In this document: one piece after another, positions 8,589 through 18,103 of the stretch
Numbering within the stretch: position 1 is the stretch's first letter
How the letters are laid out: each line of letters starts with the position of its first letter
Source: Luteolibacter sp. LG18
GTDB lineage: Bacteria > Verrucomicrobiota > Verrucomicrobiia > Verrucomicrobiales > Akkermansiaceae
Direction: 5' to 3'
Assembly (NCBI RefSeq): GCF_036322585.1
Contig: NZ_AP024600.1
Location: 186,001 to 250,000 of the forward strand
Length of the DNA: 64,000 nt
Translations under genes and position numbers: made by a program
The notes under the pieces: model-generated
Database searches by the model: none
What the model was told of the DNA's origin: nothing
The model's input: only the letters and a program-made list of their open reading frames with translations

Positions 8589-8990
8589 TCATCCATTCCG
8601 GTTCCATAGCTCACGCATGAACGGAGTCGCGTGAAAGGCGTCCGCGGCATCTTCCCCGTCGAGCAGGCTCCAGTAGCGGATCGTCCACCGATGAAGGTTG
8701 AACTCCGCGACAAGGTGCTGCCGAATCCGCGCCACCATCGCGTCATCCGTTCCGCCATCGGCGAGCCAATCATCGAATGAGGAGACTATGAGAGCCATCA
8801 ACGCGAAGCGATCGTCTTCCACCAGATCCCTGCGTTCATAGGCATTCAGAAAATCCTCCAGCCTCCCGGCATCCGCGCACGCCAGCTCCCAATCTTGCAT
8901 CTGCGGCGAGTCCTTCAAACCCAGGAGCACGCAAAGCCGCGAACGTGACGCCGCAGTGATCCATCGGTATTCGGTTGGCTGATCGGTCAT
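8589..8990 (-). CDS. small protein of unknown function
   Basis: The 133-residue soluble protein begins MTDQPTEYRWITAASRSRLC and has an acidic helical core (MQDWELACADAGRLEDFLNA) and a C-terminal WTIRYWSLLDGEDAADAFH block. The second half (EDDRFALMALIVSSFDDWL) looks like the small helical proteins often encoded beside toxin or immunity genes, but I cannot name the family. It is convergent with the DUF6210-like gene, 177 bases away, in a stretch of lower G+C. The space between them holds only AT-rich sequence with no obvious hairpin. Confidence 0.7.
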   Translation of the reverse strand: MTDQPTEYRWITAASRSRLCVLLGLKDSPQMQDWELACADAGRLEDFLNAYERRDLVEDDRFALMALIVSSFDDWLADGGTDDAMVARIRQHLVAEFNLHRWTIRYWSLLDGEDAADAFHATPFMRELWNRNG

Positions 8991-9118
8991 TCGCTCAAGA
9001 GATTATCTCCCGACGAGTCAGATCCACAAACCCCAACGGGACGGAAATGCGGAAGGGCCAATCAAACGCGAAGCGGTGACTGGCATGGCCGCAGCCAATG
9101 TCCCTGCTCCCCGCCATC

Positions 9119-9153
9119 AAAAAACCGGCCGGAGTTTCCCCCGGCCGGTTTTT
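9119..9153 (-). terminator. Rho-independent terminator of the clpC operon
   Basis: AACCGGCCGG pairs with CCGGCCGGTT around a short loop. On the minus strand the stem is followed by TTTTTTG, about 28 bases after the clpC stop. Confidence 0.85.
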
Positions 9154-9180
9154 CGTTAAACAATCTGACTCAGCTTCGTC

Positions 9181-11727
9181 TCACGGCATCGGCACGTTCG
9201 CCTCGTCCGGCGCGGACTTGGAGTCGACCGGCAGGAACAGGAGCTCCTCGGTCTCGCCGCGGCGGACGACCTGAACGGTGTCCCCGGACTTGATGTCGCC
9301 GCGGAGCAGCGCTTCGGCCAGCGGATCTTCCAGGTAGCGCTCCACCGCACGGCGCATCGGACGCGCGCCGTAGGACGGATCGTAACCCTTCGCGATGAGC
9401 AGGTCGCGCGCGCCATCGGTCAGCTCCATGAGCATGCCCTTTTCCTTGAGGCGCTTGACCAGCTTGCTGACTTCGAGGTCCACGATCTGCGAGAGATCCT
9501 TCTTCTCGAGCACGTGGAAGACCACGAGGTCGTCGAGGCGGTTGAGGAACTCCGGTTTGAAGTAGCGCTTCGACTCCTCCATGATCTTCTCCTTCATGCC
9601 TTCGAAGTCGGCTTCGTCGGCGTTCATGGCACCGAAACCGAGCGCGGTCTGGCGCTTGATGGACGAGGCCCCGACGTTGGAGGTCAGGATGATGATCGTA
9701 TTGCGGAAGTCGATCTTGCGGCCCAGCGAGTCGGTGACCATGCCTTCCTCCAGGATCTGGAGCAGGAGGTTCATGACATCCGGGTGCGCCTTCTCTACCT
9801 CGTCGAAGAGCACGACCGAGTACGGGCGGCGGCGGACGGCTTCGGAAAGCTGACCACCTTCCTCATAGCCGACATAGCCCGGAGGCGAGCCGATGAGGCG
9901 GCTGGAGGTGAATTTCTCCATGTACTCGGACATGTCGATCTGGATGAGCGCGTCCGGATCGCCGAACATGAACTCGGCGAGGTTGCGGGCCAGATAAGTC
10001 TTGCCGACACCGGTGGGGCCAAGGAACAGGAACGAGCCGATCGGGCGGCGCGGATCCTTCAGGTCGGCACGCGAGCGGCGCAACGCCTTGGAGATCGCCT
10101 TGACCGCCTCGTCCTGGCCGATCACGCGGCCCTGGAGTTCGGACTCCATCTTGAGGAGCTTCTCGGTTTCCTTCTCCTCCATGCGGCGGAGCGGGACGCC
10201 GGTCCACTTCGAGACCACCGCCATGATGTCATCGTCGGTGACGGTGACGACGGTCTCCTCGGACTTGGAGCGCCAGTTCTTGAGGGTGTCCTCGAGTTCC
10301 TTCTTGGCGTGCTTCTCCGAATCACGGAGCGCCGCGGCCTTTTCAAAGTCCTGCTCGCTGATCGCGGAGACCTTGTCGCGGTTGATCTGCTCGATGTTCG
10401 CCTCGAGCTGCTTGATCTCCGGCGGGCGGGTCATCTGGCCGATGCGCGCGCGGGCGCCGGCTTCATCGAGCACGTCGATGGCCTTGTCCGGCAGGAAACG
10501 TCCGGTGAGGTAGCGGGAGGTCAGGCGCACCGAGGCCTCCACGGCTTCCGGGGTGAACCGGGCCTTGTGGTGGGTCTCGTACTTCTCCTGCAGGCCCTGC
10601 ATGATCTTGATGGCGTCATCCACGGAGGGCTCGTCCACCTTGACCTGCTGGAACCGGCGCTCGAGCGCGGCGTCCTTCTCGATGTACTTGCGGTACTCGT
10701 TGAGGGTGGTCGCGCCGACGACCTGGAGCTCCGAGCGGGAAAGCGCGGGCTTGATGATGTTCGAGGCATCCATCGCGCCCTCCGCCGAACCGGCACCCAC
10801 GATGGTGTGCAGCTCGTCGATGAACAGGATGACGTTCTTCACCTTGCGGATCTCGTCCATCACCGCCTTGATGCGCTCTTCGAACTGGCCGCGGTACTTC
10901 GTCCCCGCCACCATCAGGGCGAGGTCGAGCGTCACGACCTTCTTGTCGCGCAGGATCTCCGGCACGTTGCCCGAGGAAATCTCCTGGGCGAGGCCTTCGA
11001 CGATGGCGGTCTTGCCGACGCCGGCCTCACCGACCAGCACCGGGTTGTTCTTGGTGCGGCGGCACAGGATCTGGATCACGCGCTCGATCTCGGACTCGCG
11101 GCCGATGACCGGGTCGAGGCCGCCCTCGCGGGCGAGCTTGGTGAGGTCGCGGCCAAAGGCGCGCAGGGCGGGAGTCTTCGACTTGCCTTCCGTTTCCGGG
11201 GCTTCGGATTCGCTCTTCACTTCTTCCTCCTCTTCGAAGGGACCATCGTCGTCCTCGATCTCGTCGTCATCATCTTCATGATCGGGCGAGAAGTTCGGGT
11301 CGATCTCGGCGAGGATCTCGTTGCGGGTGCGCTGGATATCGACATCCAGGCGCTTCAGGACGCGGGCGGCCACGCCCTCGCCCTCACGGAGCAGGCCGAG
11401 CAGCAGGTGCTCGGTGCCGACATAGGAATGGTTGAGCGCCTTGGCCTCCTTGTTGGCCAGCGCCAGCACCTTCTTCACGCGCGGGGTGTAGGGGATGTTT
11501 CCGGGGGCCTTCTGGGGCGCGCCGGAGCCGACCTCTTTCTCCACCTCCATGCGGACGGTTTCGAGGTCGAGACCCATTCGTTCGAGAACATTGACCGCCA
11601 CTCCCTGGCCCAGCTTGATCAGCCCGAGCAACAGGTGCTCGGTGCCGACATAGGAGTGGTTGAAGCGGTCCGCTTCCTTGCGCGCGAGCGCAAGGACCTG
11701 TTGGGCGCGTGGGGTGAAGTTGTTCAT
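9181..11727 (-). CDS. clpC: AAA+ unfoldase ClpC
   Basis: The 848-residue HSP100 protein feeds substrates to ClpP. It has two Clp N-repeats (residues 1-60 and 80-140, each with [13 protein letters not shown]), an AAA+ D1 module with Walker A GEAGVGKT (233-240), a middle region with the UVR-like segment [19 protein letters not shown] that defines ClpC against ClpA and ClpB, and a D2 module with GPTGVGKT. An acidic linker (147-184, runs of Asp and Glu) between the N-repeats and D1 is longer than usual. It is the last gene of mcsA-mcsB-clpC and its ATG overlaps the mcsB stop in an ATGA. This operon is typical of Firmicutes, where McsB marks proteins with phospho-arginine for ClpC. Confidence 0.96.
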   Translation of the reverse strand: MNNFTPRAQQVLALARKEADRFNHSYVGTEHLLLGLIKLGQGVAVNVLERMGLDLETVRMEVEKEVGSGAPQKAPGNIPYTPRVKKVLALANKEAKALNHSYVGTEHLLLGLLREGEGVAARVLKRLDVDIQRTRNEILAEIDPNFSPDHEDDDDEIEDDDGPFEEEEEVKSESEAPETEGKSKTPALRAFGRDLTKLAREGGLDPVIGRESEIERVIQILCRRTKNNPVLVGEAGVGKTAIVEGLAQEISSGNVPEILRDKKVVTLDLALMVAGTKYRGQFEERIKAVMDEIRKVKNVILFIDELHTIVGAGSAEGAMDASNIIKPALSRSELQVVGATTLNEYRKYIEKDAALERRFQQVKVDEPSVDDAIKIMQGLQEKYETHHKARFTPEAVEASVRLTSRYLTGRFLPDKAIDVLDEAGARARIGQMTRPPEIKQLEANIEQINRDKVSAISEQDFEKAAALRDSEKHAKKELEDTLKNWRSKSEETVVTVTDDDIMAVVSKWTGVPLRRMEEKETEKLLKMESELQGRVIGQDEAVKAISKALRRSRADLKDPRRPIGSFLFLGPTGVGKTYLARNLAEFMFGDPDALIQIDMSEYMEKFTSSRLIGSPPGYVGYEEGGQLSEAVRRRPYSVVLFDEVEKAHPDVMNLLLQILEEGMVTDSLGRKIDFRNTIIILTSNVGASSIKRQTALGFGAMNADEADFEGMKEKIMEESKRYFKPEFLNRLDDLVVFHVLEKKDLSQIVDLEVSKLVKRLKEKGMLMELTDGARDLLIAKGYDPSYGARPMRRAVERYLEDPLAEALLRGDIKSGDTVQVVRRGETEELLFLPVDSKSAPDEANVPMP

Positions 11728-12851
11728 GCGTCGCCGGAATTTTCGGGGGTGTTGGAACTGTCCCCGTTTCTGGTTGTAGGACGAATATCAGGGGGTGGAA
11801 GAGAATGCAACCGGGAGCGAATGATTTCCGCGCGAATTGCATCACGCTCCTCGGGCGAAAGTTTGCGCCCGCTGTGGAGCTGGAGATGCGCCGGCTGGAT
11901 GTCCATCAGCAGCGCGTCGGCGAGACGCATCGTCTCGTGCGCGAAGAACCCGAGGTCCGCGCCAAGGCGCAGCAGCGAGACATGGTTCAGAGCTTCCTTG
12001 GAATCAATGACCCACGCATGGCGGAGCACGCCGTAGGCGCGGCCGATCTTGTCCGCCACCATGTCCGGATCGTCTTCCAGGAGCTTCTCGCGGGCATTCC
12101 GCTCGTGCTCGGCGACCTGCGAGATCACTCGCTCCAGGCGGCGGATGATGGTATCTTCACTCTCGCCCAGCGTGGACTGATTGGAAATTTGGTACAAGTT
12201 TCCAAGCGATTCGGTGCCCTCGCCATAGATGCCGCGGACCGCCAGACCGATCTTGTTCACCGCCTGGAGAACCTGGCCGATCTGATCGCTGAGGACCAGA
12301 CCGGGAAGGTGGAGCATGGCCGAAGCACGCAGGCCGGTGCCGAGGTTGGTCGGGCAGGTGGTGAGATAGCCAAGCTTCGGATCGAAGGCATAGGGCAGCG
12401 CCTGGGCGAGTTCGTCGTCCAGCGCGGAGAGGCCTTCGTAGGCCTCGCGCAGCTCGAGCCCCGGACGGATCGCCTGCATGCGCAGATGATCCTCCTCGTT
12501 CAACATGAGGCTGTACATCTGGCGGCGCTCGATCACCGCCGCGGAGCCATCGCCGCGCGCGGCGTGCTCGCGGGAAATCAGGTGGCGCTCGACGAGCACC
12601 TGCTTCTGCACGGAGCTCAGATCACCGAGGGCCTGGGAAAAGCCATCCTTCATCGGAGCCAGCGCCTCCACGGCGGGGCGAAGCTCCTCCAGGGTGCTGG
12701 CCCGTTGTTCACGGGTGGCCCAACCGGGAAAAGGCTCGTCGCGCAGATTGCGGGCGAGACGGATGCGGGAAGTCAGGACGACGCTGTTATCGGCATTCGC
12801 GCCGGTCATCCAATCGGCGGGATACTTGATCAGCGTGGAGAAACGCATCAT
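11724..12851 (-). CDS. mcsB: protein arginine kinase McsB
   Basis: The 375-residue protein belongs to the phosphagen-kinase fold family. The nucleotide-binding arginines are in VVLTSRIRLARNL near residue 30; further blocks are SREHAARGDGSAAVIERRQ, MLNEEDHLRMQAI and YLTTCPTNLGTGLRASAMLH, the last carrying the catalytic cysteine region. McsB phosphorylates arginines of misfolded proteins so that ClpC-ClpP degrades them. The gene sits between mcsA (44 bases upstream) and clpC (ATGA overlap). Two adjacent ATGs (12851 and 12848) are possible starts. The family length is about 350, so the C-terminal 20-30 residues (PPDIRPTTRNGDSSN) look like a disordered extension. Confidence 0.95.
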   Translation of the reverse strand: MMRFSTLIKYPADWMTGANADNSVVLTSRIRLARNLRDEPFPGWATREQRASTLEELRPAVEALAPMKDGFSQALGDLSSVQKQVLVERHLISREHAARGDGSAAVIERRQMYSLMLNEEDHLRMQAIRPGLELREAYEGLSALDDELAQALPYAFDPKLGYLTTCPTNLGTGLRASAMLHLPGLVLSDQIGQVLQAVNKIGLAVRGIYGEGTESLGNLYQISNQSTLGESEDTIIRRLERVISQVAEHERNAREKLLEDDPDMVADKIGRAYGVLRHAWVIDSKEALNHVSLLRLGADLGFFAHETMRLADALLMDIQPAHLQLHSGRKLSPEERDAIRAEIIRSRLHSLPPPDIRPTTRNGDSSNTPENSGDA

Positions 12852-12895
12852 ATGCGGAACACTGGGTCAGGGGTGTAATAGCGGAAAGCGTGCCA

Positions 12896-13414
12896 TCAAC
12901 CGGAAATGCCGGTGTGAAGCTCGATCTGGCGGATTTCATCCCGCAGGCCGGCGGCCTCCTCGTAATTCTCGGAAGCCACGGCTTGGTCAAGGCGGGCGCG
13001 GAGTTCCTCCAACCGCTGGTCGCGCACCTGCTGCTCCATGAGGCCCTTCGGCACCTTGCCGACATGGAGGTTGCCCTTGTGCATGCCACGCAGGATGCCG
13101 GTCAGCTCGTCCGCGAAGATGCGGTAGCACTCGCTGCAACCGAACCGGCGCACGCGGCGCAGGTCCTCGATCGTGAACCCGCAGGCCGGGCACTGCTTCC
13201 CAGCCCCCGCGGCGGGCGGGGTGTGGGTCTGGGTCACCACGGTCTTCTGCCCCGGCACGCCGCCGAGCAAAACGTCCGCCAGCGAGAACCCGGTCGGATC
13301 GGTCACCCCGCGCTCCTGGGCACAGGACTCGCAGAGGCAGACTTTTTTCATCTGCCCATCAACGAGTTGCGTGAGGAAAACGGATGCCTTTTTGTCGCAG
13401 AAGTCGCAGACCAT
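12896..13414 (-). CDS. mcsA: McsB activator McsA (zinc-finger, UVR motif)
   Basis: The 172-residue protein has four paired-cysteine knuckles in order: CDFC, CLCESC, CPACGF and CSEC. A C-terminal UVR motif (LDQAVASENYEEAAGLRDEI) matches the ClpC-interacting motif of McsA. McsA binds zinc and activates McsB. It is the first gene of the proteostasis operon. In Firmicutes a ctsR repressor gene precedes it; here it is absent, and the 200 bases upstream hold only the ilvE terminator and two isolated GGTCAAA heptads (near 13480 and 13571) instead of the CtsR tandem operator. Confidence 0.93.
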   Translation of the reverse strand: MVCDFCDKKASVFLTQLVDGQMKKVCLCESCAQERGVTDPTGFSLADVLLGGVPGQKTVVTQTHTPPAAGAGKQCPACGFTIEDLRRVRRFGCSECYRIFADELTGILRGMHKGNLHVGKVPKGLMEQQVRDQRLEELRARLDQAVASENYEEAAGLRDEIRQIELHTGISG

Positions 13415-13526
13415 GCCTGACAGAAGCTAAGACCCCCGACGCCCGATGCGAAACGAAAACTTCGCGTAAGGTGAGGGTTTTTGACCCGTGGTGGCGATTT
13501 TCAGCCATCCGGACCTCCTGAAAATC

Positions 13527-13555
13527 AAATTCCCCGGGGTTCTCCCGGGGAATTT
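13527..13555 (-). terminator. terminator after ilvE
   Basis: AAATTCCCCGGG pairs perfectly with CCCGGGGAATTT around a five-base loop. On the minus strand a T-rich stretch (GATTTTC) follows, about 60 bases after the ilvE stop. Confidence 0.75.
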
Positions 13556-13614
13556 CGAAAAGACGGGGTGTTTTGACCCCCCAGGCAGGGCGGACAAAAT
13601 CCGCCGCCACGGCT

Positions 13615-14484
13615 TCAGTAAACCGGCGTGCCGGTCGAATTCGCCTCCTCGCGGAAGGCTTCGATGAAACGCTTCGTGATCGGGCCGGGCTTGCCATCGC
13701 CGATGGTGCGGCGGTCCAGCGAGATCACCGGAACTACCTCGGCGGCCGTGCCGGTGAGGAAGCACTCGTCGGCGATGAAGATGTCGTAGCGGGTCAGCGA
13801 CTGTTCGCGGACCTCCACGCCGAGCTTCTTCGCCACCTGCAGGATCACCGCGCGGGTGATGCCGTCGAGGCCGCCATCCGAGATCAGCGGGGTGAGCAGC
13901 ACGCCGTTCTTGAGGAGGAAGATGTTGTCGCCGGTGCACTCGGCCACGTAGCCCTGCTCGTTGAGCATGATGGCTTCCAGCGCGTTGGCCTGGATGGCCT
14001 CCACCTTCGCCATGATGTTGTTCAGGTAGTTCAGCGACTTCACCTGCGGCATCAGCGCGGCCGGGGCCGGGCGGCGGGTGGCGCACGTGATCAGCGCGAG
14101 GCCGTTGTCGTAGTGCTCCTTCGGGTAAAGCTGGATCGTGGAGGCGATGATGAACATCGACGCCTTCGGGCAAAGGTACGGGTTCAGGCCCAGGCCGCCG
14201 GTACCGCGGGTCACCACCAGGCGGATGTAGCCGTCCTTCAGGCCGTTCGCGGCCACGGTTTCGACGGTGGCCTTGATGACCTCCTCGTAGGTCCACGGAA
14301 TTTCCAGGACGATGGCGCGGGCGGAGTCGAACAAGCGGCGGATGTGCTCCTCCAGGCGGAAGACGCGGCCGTTGTAGATGCGAATGCCTTCGAAGACGCC
14401 GTCACCGTAAAGAACACCGTGGTCGAACACGGAGATTTTCGCTTCGGATTCGTCCACCAGGTTGCCATCGAGCCAGATTTTCAT
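13615..14484 (-). CDS. ilvE: branched-chain amino acid aminotransferase
   Basis: The 289-residue fold-type IV PLP enzyme carries out the last transamination of leucine, isoleucine and valine synthesis. It has the N-terminal YGDGVFEGIR, the Schiff-base lysine in MPQVKSLNYLNN (Lys149), and the cofactor-phosphate segment ECTGDNIFLLKNG, with a late FLTGTAAEVVPV. The ATG at 14484 (MKIWLDG) gives the family start; the longer frame adds an unrelated leader. It is the last gene of a minus-strand group that begins with the secreted TPR-like protein at 15615. A D-amino acid aminotransferase is the main alternative, but the C-terminal GTAAEV and length favour IlvE. Confidence 0.93.
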   Translation of the reverse strand: MKIWLDGNLVDESEAKISVFDHGVLYGDGVFEGIRIYNGRVFRLEEHIRRLFDSARAIVLEIPWTYEEVIKATVETVAANGLKDGYIRLVVTRGTGGLGLNPYLCPKASMFIIASTIQLYPKEHYDNGLALITCATRRPAPAALMPQVKSLNYLNNIMAKVEAIQANALEAIMLNEQGYVAECTGDNIFLLKNGVLLTPLISDGGLDGITRAVILQVAKKLGVEVREQSLTRYDIFIADECFLTGTAAEVVPVISLDRRTIGDGKPGPITKRFIEAFREEANSTGTPVY

Positions 14485-14559
14485 GCGGGGCAGGGAGCGT
14501 AGCGGCGGAAGCCCGGCTGGCAAGCCACTTAGGCCGCGACGTTCATACGAGACACAGCC

Positions 14560-15027
14560 TCAGCAAGCCCAGTCCTTGAACGGGCACTGGACCAGCCGCG
14601 AATTCAAATACCGAGTGTCATCGGAAACCTCGGCCCCCACCCACTCCGGCAGCTCGACCTGGGTGTCCTCCGCTTCCATTTCAACCTCGGCGACCACGAG
14701 GCCGTCGTTGTCGCCGTGGAACACGTCGATTTCCCACGTGTGCCCGGCGTGTTCCACGCGGTGGCGGGTCTTGTCGATCACCGAGCCGGTGCACAACGCG
14801 AGCAACTCGCGGGCCTCGGCGGCGGGGATCGGGTATTCGAACTCCGCACGCGCCAGCCCCTTCGAACGGCCTTTGATCGTCAGCCAAGCCTCCTCGCCCG
14901 CCAGCCGCACCCGCACGGTGCGGTCCGGATCGAGGCTCAGATAGCCCTGCGTCATCCGAGCGCCCGGCGAGCCATCCGCCCATCCGAAGCCGGACACCAG
15001 GAACTTGCGTTCGATTTCCACCCCCAT
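14560..15027 (-). CDS. CYTH-domain (triphosphate tunnel) protein
   Basis: The 155-residue protein begins MGVEIERKFLV, the ExExK signature of the CYTH superfamily whose members bind triphosphates in a beta tunnel with metal ions. Further tunnel residues are RVRLAGEEAWLTIKG, FEYPI, and DKTRHRVEHAGHTWEIDVF followed by LVVAEVEME. The bacterial short form with this layout is usually an inorganic triphosphatase or adenylate-cyclase relative. It starts three bases after the stop of the TPR-like gene and precedes ilvE, so it is probably co-transcribed with both. The substrate cannot be told from sequence. Confidence 0.9.
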   Translation of the reverse strand: MGVEIERKFLVSGFGWADGSPGARMTQGYLSLDPDRTVRVRLAGEEAWLTIKGRSKGLARAEFEYPIPAAEARELLALCTGSVIDKTRHRVEHAGHTWEIDVFHGDNDGLVVAEVEMEAEDTQVELPEWVGAEVSDDTRYLNSRLVQCPFKDWAC

Positions 15028-15030
15028 GGC

Positions 15031-15615
15031 TCAGGGCGTCTGGCCGCCTGCGGCGGTCTTGTCCTTCGGCTTGAAATCCGTGATCGCCGCCCAATCGACC
15101 GCCCCATTGTCCAGCCGCTGGGTCTCGCTGGCATAGACGGCGTCCTCGTTCTTCGGGTCCATGCCCGCCGCCAGCTCGATGAATACCCGGGCCAGTTGCT
15201 TGTTCTCCGCTCCACCTTGCTTGAGCAGAAGCTGGCCACGGGTGATCAGCAGCCGGGCCAGCACCTGCGGGCTGTAATCGCCGGTCGCGGCCTCGGGCAT
15301 CACCCCTTTGCCGAGCTGAAAGGTCGTCACCAACGCCTTGCGGTTCCGCGGCGACAAATGGAGGGCCACCGCCAGCAGGCGGCGCGCTTCCTCCAGCGAG
15401 GCCGGGGTGGCCTTCGCTTGGATCACGCGGTTGGTGGCGTAACCGGCCAGGTTCGTCGCGTAATCCTCGCGCTCGCTGTCGAGCATGCCGAGGTCATTGG
15501 TGAACATGCCGTTCCCCACCTTGGGTGGCGTCCAGGTGAATGGCTTCGCCTCCTCGGCGCCGGAAACCGACGCGAGTGCCACCATCACGACCGCTGCTTG
15601 CCACGCACCCCTCAT
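15031..15615 (-). CDS. secreted helical-repeat protein of unknown function
   Basis: The 194-residue product has a signal peptide (MRGAWQAAVVMVALASVSGA, cleavage near AEEA) followed by TPR-like helices (LEEARRLLAVALHLSPRNRK and LLLKQGGAENKQLARVFIEL). I take the ATG at 15615 because it gives a proper signal peptide; the longer upstream frame is only the shadow of the gene on the other strand. It is divergent from the 5-formyl-THF cyclo-ligase gene with 36 bases between them, and is followed at once by the CYTH gene. The protein is probably periplasmic; the family is unrecognised. Confidence 0.75.
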   Translation of the reverse strand: MRGAWQAAVVMVALASVSGAEEAKPFTWTPPKVGNGMFTNDLGMLDSEREDYATNLAGYATNRVIQAKATPASLEEARRLLAVALHLSPRNRKALVTTFQLGKGVMPEAATGDYSPQVLARLLITRGQLLLKQGGAENKQLARVFIELAAGMDPKNEDAVYASETQRLDNGAVDWAAITDFKPKDKTAAGGQTP

Positions 15616-15651
15616 GGCCGCTAACCTCGAAAGCGCTCCGGCGCTTGGCAA

Positions 15652-16215
15652 GTGGCAAATCCCGAGACATTCCCGAACAAATCCGCGCTCCGCCAGGCGA
15701 TGCGCCGACGGCTGCGCGAAACCCCGGGCGATTCCGCCGCGCTCCGCGAGGCCATTGGCCGCTGGCTGGCCGATCACCCGGATGCCCGCGTCATCGCCGC
15801 CTTCGCCGCCCTGCCCGGCGAGCCCGATCTCCTGCCGCTGGTCGCCCTCCACCCGGAGCGCATCTGGGTGTTTCCCACCGTCCGCGGCGAACATCTCACC
15901 TTCCATCCGGTGACCGACACCGCCCGGGACTTCGAAGCCGGAGCCTTCGGCATCCGCGAGCCGTCCCCGTCCCTTCCGGAAACCCCGGCCCGCGAAATCG
16001 ATGCCTTCCTTTGCCCCGGGCTGGCCTTTTCCCCCACCGGCGGTCGGCTCGGCCGCGGCCGCGGGTTCTACGACCGAATGCTGGCCCTCGCCCGCCCGGA
16101 CACGGTGAAACTGGGCGTCTGCTTCCCGTTCCAGATCGTCGAAAACACCTTCGCGGAAGCCCACGACATCCCGATGGACGGGATCCTCGGCCTCACGCCC
16201 AATCCGGCACCTTGA
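15652..16215 (+). CDS. 5-formyltetrahydrofolate cyclo-ligase
   Basis: The 187-residue protein matches the MTHFS/YgfA family, which converts 5-formyl-THF to 5,10-methenyl-THF with ATP. The signature is near the C-terminus: GLAFSPTGGRLGRGRGFYDRM, followed by GVCFPFQIVE and HDIPMDGIL. The N-terminal SALRQAMRRRL supplies the basic ATP-binding segment. Translation starts at a GTG (15652) just after the divergent gene; an internal ATG at 15697 would remove the conserved first helix. Its 3' end overlaps the convergent apaG gene by 23 bases. Confidence 0.92.
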   Translation: MANPETFPNKSALRQAMRRRLRETPGDSAALREAIGRWLADHPDARVIAAFAALPGEPDLLPLVALHPERIWVFPTVRGEHLTFHPVTDTARDFEAGAFGIREPSPSLPETPAREIDAFLCPGLAFSPTGGRLGRGRGFYDRMLALARPDTVKLGVCFPFQIVENTFAEAHDIPMDGILGLTPNPAP

Positions 16216-16579
16216 GCTGGAATTCCGGGATCCGGGCGAACACCCACTCGCCGGTCACCGTCTCCGCGAAAAACGCCCCCTCCACCTGGGCTCCCGCCTT
16301 GGTGACGTGGTAGCTGTTGTAGGAAAAATCCTCGCCGGGAGCCAGCACAGGGGTCTGACCGATCACGCCCTCCCCCTCCACCACGGAAACCTCGCCGCTG
16401 TTCTCGCGAACCACCCATTTCCGACCACGGATGGTCACCCGCTCGCCGGAATTGTTCCGGATCGAAATGAAATACACGAACGGATGGGGCTTGTCCTGCG
16501 GAGCCTCCAAGCTCGGCATGTAAAGGACGTCATCCACCTTGACGCTCAGGCCTTTCAGTTCACGGATCGTTCCCGGCAT
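16193..16579 (-). CDS. apaG: ApaG-domain protein
   Basis: The 128-residue single-domain protein has the ApaG (DUF525) beta-sandwich sequence: VYFISIRNNSGERVTIRGRKW, then a GEGVIGQTPVLAPGEDFSYNS block. The family is linked to Co2+/Mg2+ sensitivity in enterobacteria and to protein-protein contacts in eukaryotes; the biochemical role is unresolved. The gene is convergent with the cyclo-ligase gene and overlaps its last 23 bases, so neither has room for its own terminator. A 178-base gap separates it from thiD. Confidence 0.9.
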   Translation of the reverse strand: MPGTIRELKGLSVKVDDVLYMPSLEAPQDKPHPFVYFISIRNNSGERVTIRGRKWVVRENSGEVSVVEGEGVIGQTPVLAPGEDFSYNSYHVTKAGAQVEGAFFAETVTGEWVFARIPEFQLKVPDWA

Positions 16580-16757
16580 GGGACGATCAGTATCCCGCTT
16601 CTAACGCATTCTGCCAAGTCGGAAAAACCGTGGAATACGACACATTCCACACAATTTGGTCATCTTAGGCTCATTTTGCGCCAGCGTCCCGGAATCCCAC
16701 CCCGCCCGGCACCGCGGAAACCCTTGCGCGGGCAGGCATTCCTCCGGATCGTGCGTC

Positions 16758-17564
16758 ATGCACCCGTCACCCCCGGTCGCCCTGACCATCGCCGGTTCCG
16801 ATTGCTCGGCCGGCGCCGGCATCCAGGCCGACCTGAAAACCTTCGAACATTTCCGCGTCCACGGCCTCACCGCGGTCACTTGCGTGGTCTCGGAAACGGC
16901 GAACGTGGTGCGCGCCGTCCACCCGGTGCCCCCGGAAATCGTGGCCGATCAGGTGGACCTGCTGCTCGATGCCTTCCCGATCTCGGCGATCAAGACCGGC
17001 ATGCTCTACTCCGCCCCCCACATCGAGGCGGTGCTCGACGCCCTCTCCCGCTACCCCGCCATCCCGCTGGTTGTCGATCCGGTGATGATCGCCTCCACCG
17101 GCGATCCCCTGCTGGAACCGGACGCCATCGCCGCCCTGCGCGACGAACTGCTGCCGCGCGCCACCCTGGTGACGCCGAATCTCCACGAGGCCGAGGCCCT
17201 GGCGGGCGAGAAGATCCACACTGTCGACGACCTGGAACGAGTCGCGCTGCGACTTTCGGAGCAATTCGGCACCGCCTTCCTGCTCAAGGGCGGTCACCTG
17301 GAAGGTCCGGAATGCACCGACCTGCTGGCGGATGGCGGCCATCTCCACCGTTTCACCGCCGCCCGTGTCGCCGTGCCCGGCTCGCATGGCACCGGCTGCA
17401 CCTTTTCCGCCGCCATCGCCGCCCACCTCGCCCTGAACCACCCGCTGGCCGAGGCCGTGAGCCACGCGAAAGTCTACCTCACCGAGACATTGGCGAAGTC
17501 CTTCACCCACCAATCCCCGGCCGGAGGCACCGTCCACGCCCTGAACCAAGGGACGACGCTCTGA
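16758..17564 (+). CDS. thiD: hydroxymethylpyrimidine/phosphomethylpyrimidine kinase
   Basis: The 268-residue ribokinase-fold enzyme phosphorylates HMP and HMP-P for thiamin synthesis. Motifs in order are [20 protein letters not shown], the [12 protein letters not shown] segment, [19 protein letters not shown] and the catalytic [18 protein letters not shown]. The ATG at 16758 gives the usual family start. It is the first gene of a plus-strand group with coaD and cstA, with only 48 bases to coaD. No other thiamin gene is in the window. Confidence 0.94.
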   Translation: MHPSPPVALTIAGSDCSAGAGIQADLKTFEHFRVHGLTAVTCVVSETANVVRAVHPVPPEIVADQVDLLLDAFPISAIKTGMLYSAPHIEAVLDALSRYPAIPLVVDPVMIASTGDPLLEPDAIAALRDELLPRATLVTPNLHEAEALAGEKIHTVDDLERVALRLSEQFGTAFLLKGGHLEGPECTDLLADGGHLHRFTAARVAVPGSHGTGCTFSAAIAAHLALNHPLAEAVSHAKVYLTETLAKSFTHQSPAGGTVHALNQGTTL

Positions 17565-17577
17565 TCCTCCTCTTCTC

Positions 17578-17605
17578 TTGATTCTGGATTCTTGATTCTG
17601 GACTC
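17578..17605. repeat. 14-bp tandem repeat before coaD
   Basis: TTGATTCTGGATTC is followed directly by a second copy with one change (TTGATTCTGGACTC). It lies between the thiD stop and the coaD start. Confidence 0.7.
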
Positions 17606-17612
17606 TCCTCCC

Positions 17613-18098
17613 ATGCGCACCGCGGTCTACGCCGGCTCCTTCGATCCTCCCACCAACGGTCACCTCTGGATGATCGAGCGGGGCTTGGAATTGTTCGACC
17701 GCCTGATCGTGGCGATCGGCAACAACCCCTCGAAGGCCTACACTTTCACGGTGGAGCGCCGGGTGAAGCTGCTCCGCGAGTCCGTGCCGTCCTGCGAGCG
17801 GCTGACCATCGACCATTTCGACAACCGCTTCCTCGTCGACTACGCCATGACGATGGACGCCCACTACATCCTGCGCGGCATCCGGTCGCCGGACGACTAT
17901 GAGTACGAGCGGGTGATGCGCCACATCAACAGCGACATGGCCCCGCAGATCACCACCACCTTCCTGATGCCGCCGCGCGACATCGCCGAGCTTTCCTCCA
18001 GCATGGTGAAAGGACTCATCGGGCCGCAGGGTTGGGAGGAAATCGTCCGCCGCTACGTGCCGATTCCTGTGTTCGAAGCGCTGTCCCACGACACCTGA
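17613..18098 (+). CDS. coaD: phosphopantetheine adenylyltransferase
   Basis: The 161-residue nucleotidyltransferase makes dephospho-CoA. It starts [17 protein letters not shown], containing the T-x-G-H nucleotide site, and has [12 protein letters not shown] and the C-terminal [10 protein letters not shown] typical of CoaD. The ATG at 17613 fits the family; a TTG at 17592 lies inside the tandem repeat and is unlikely. It ends five bases before cstA. Confidence 0.94.
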   Translation: MRTAVYAGSFDPPTNGHLWMIERGLELFDRLIVAIGNNPSKAYTFTVERRVKLLRESVPSCERLTIDHFDNRFLVDYAMTMDAHYILRGIRSPDDYEYERVMRHINSDMAPQITTTFLMPPRDIAELSSSMVKGLIGPQGWEEIVRRYVPIPVFEALSHDT

Positions 18099-18103
18099 TT
18101 GCG

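Noticed and set aside
13474..13581. Two GGTCAAA heptads upstream of mcsA, as in CtsR operators.
   Set aside because: They are single half-sites about 90 bases apart, not the tandem repeat with a three-base spacer.
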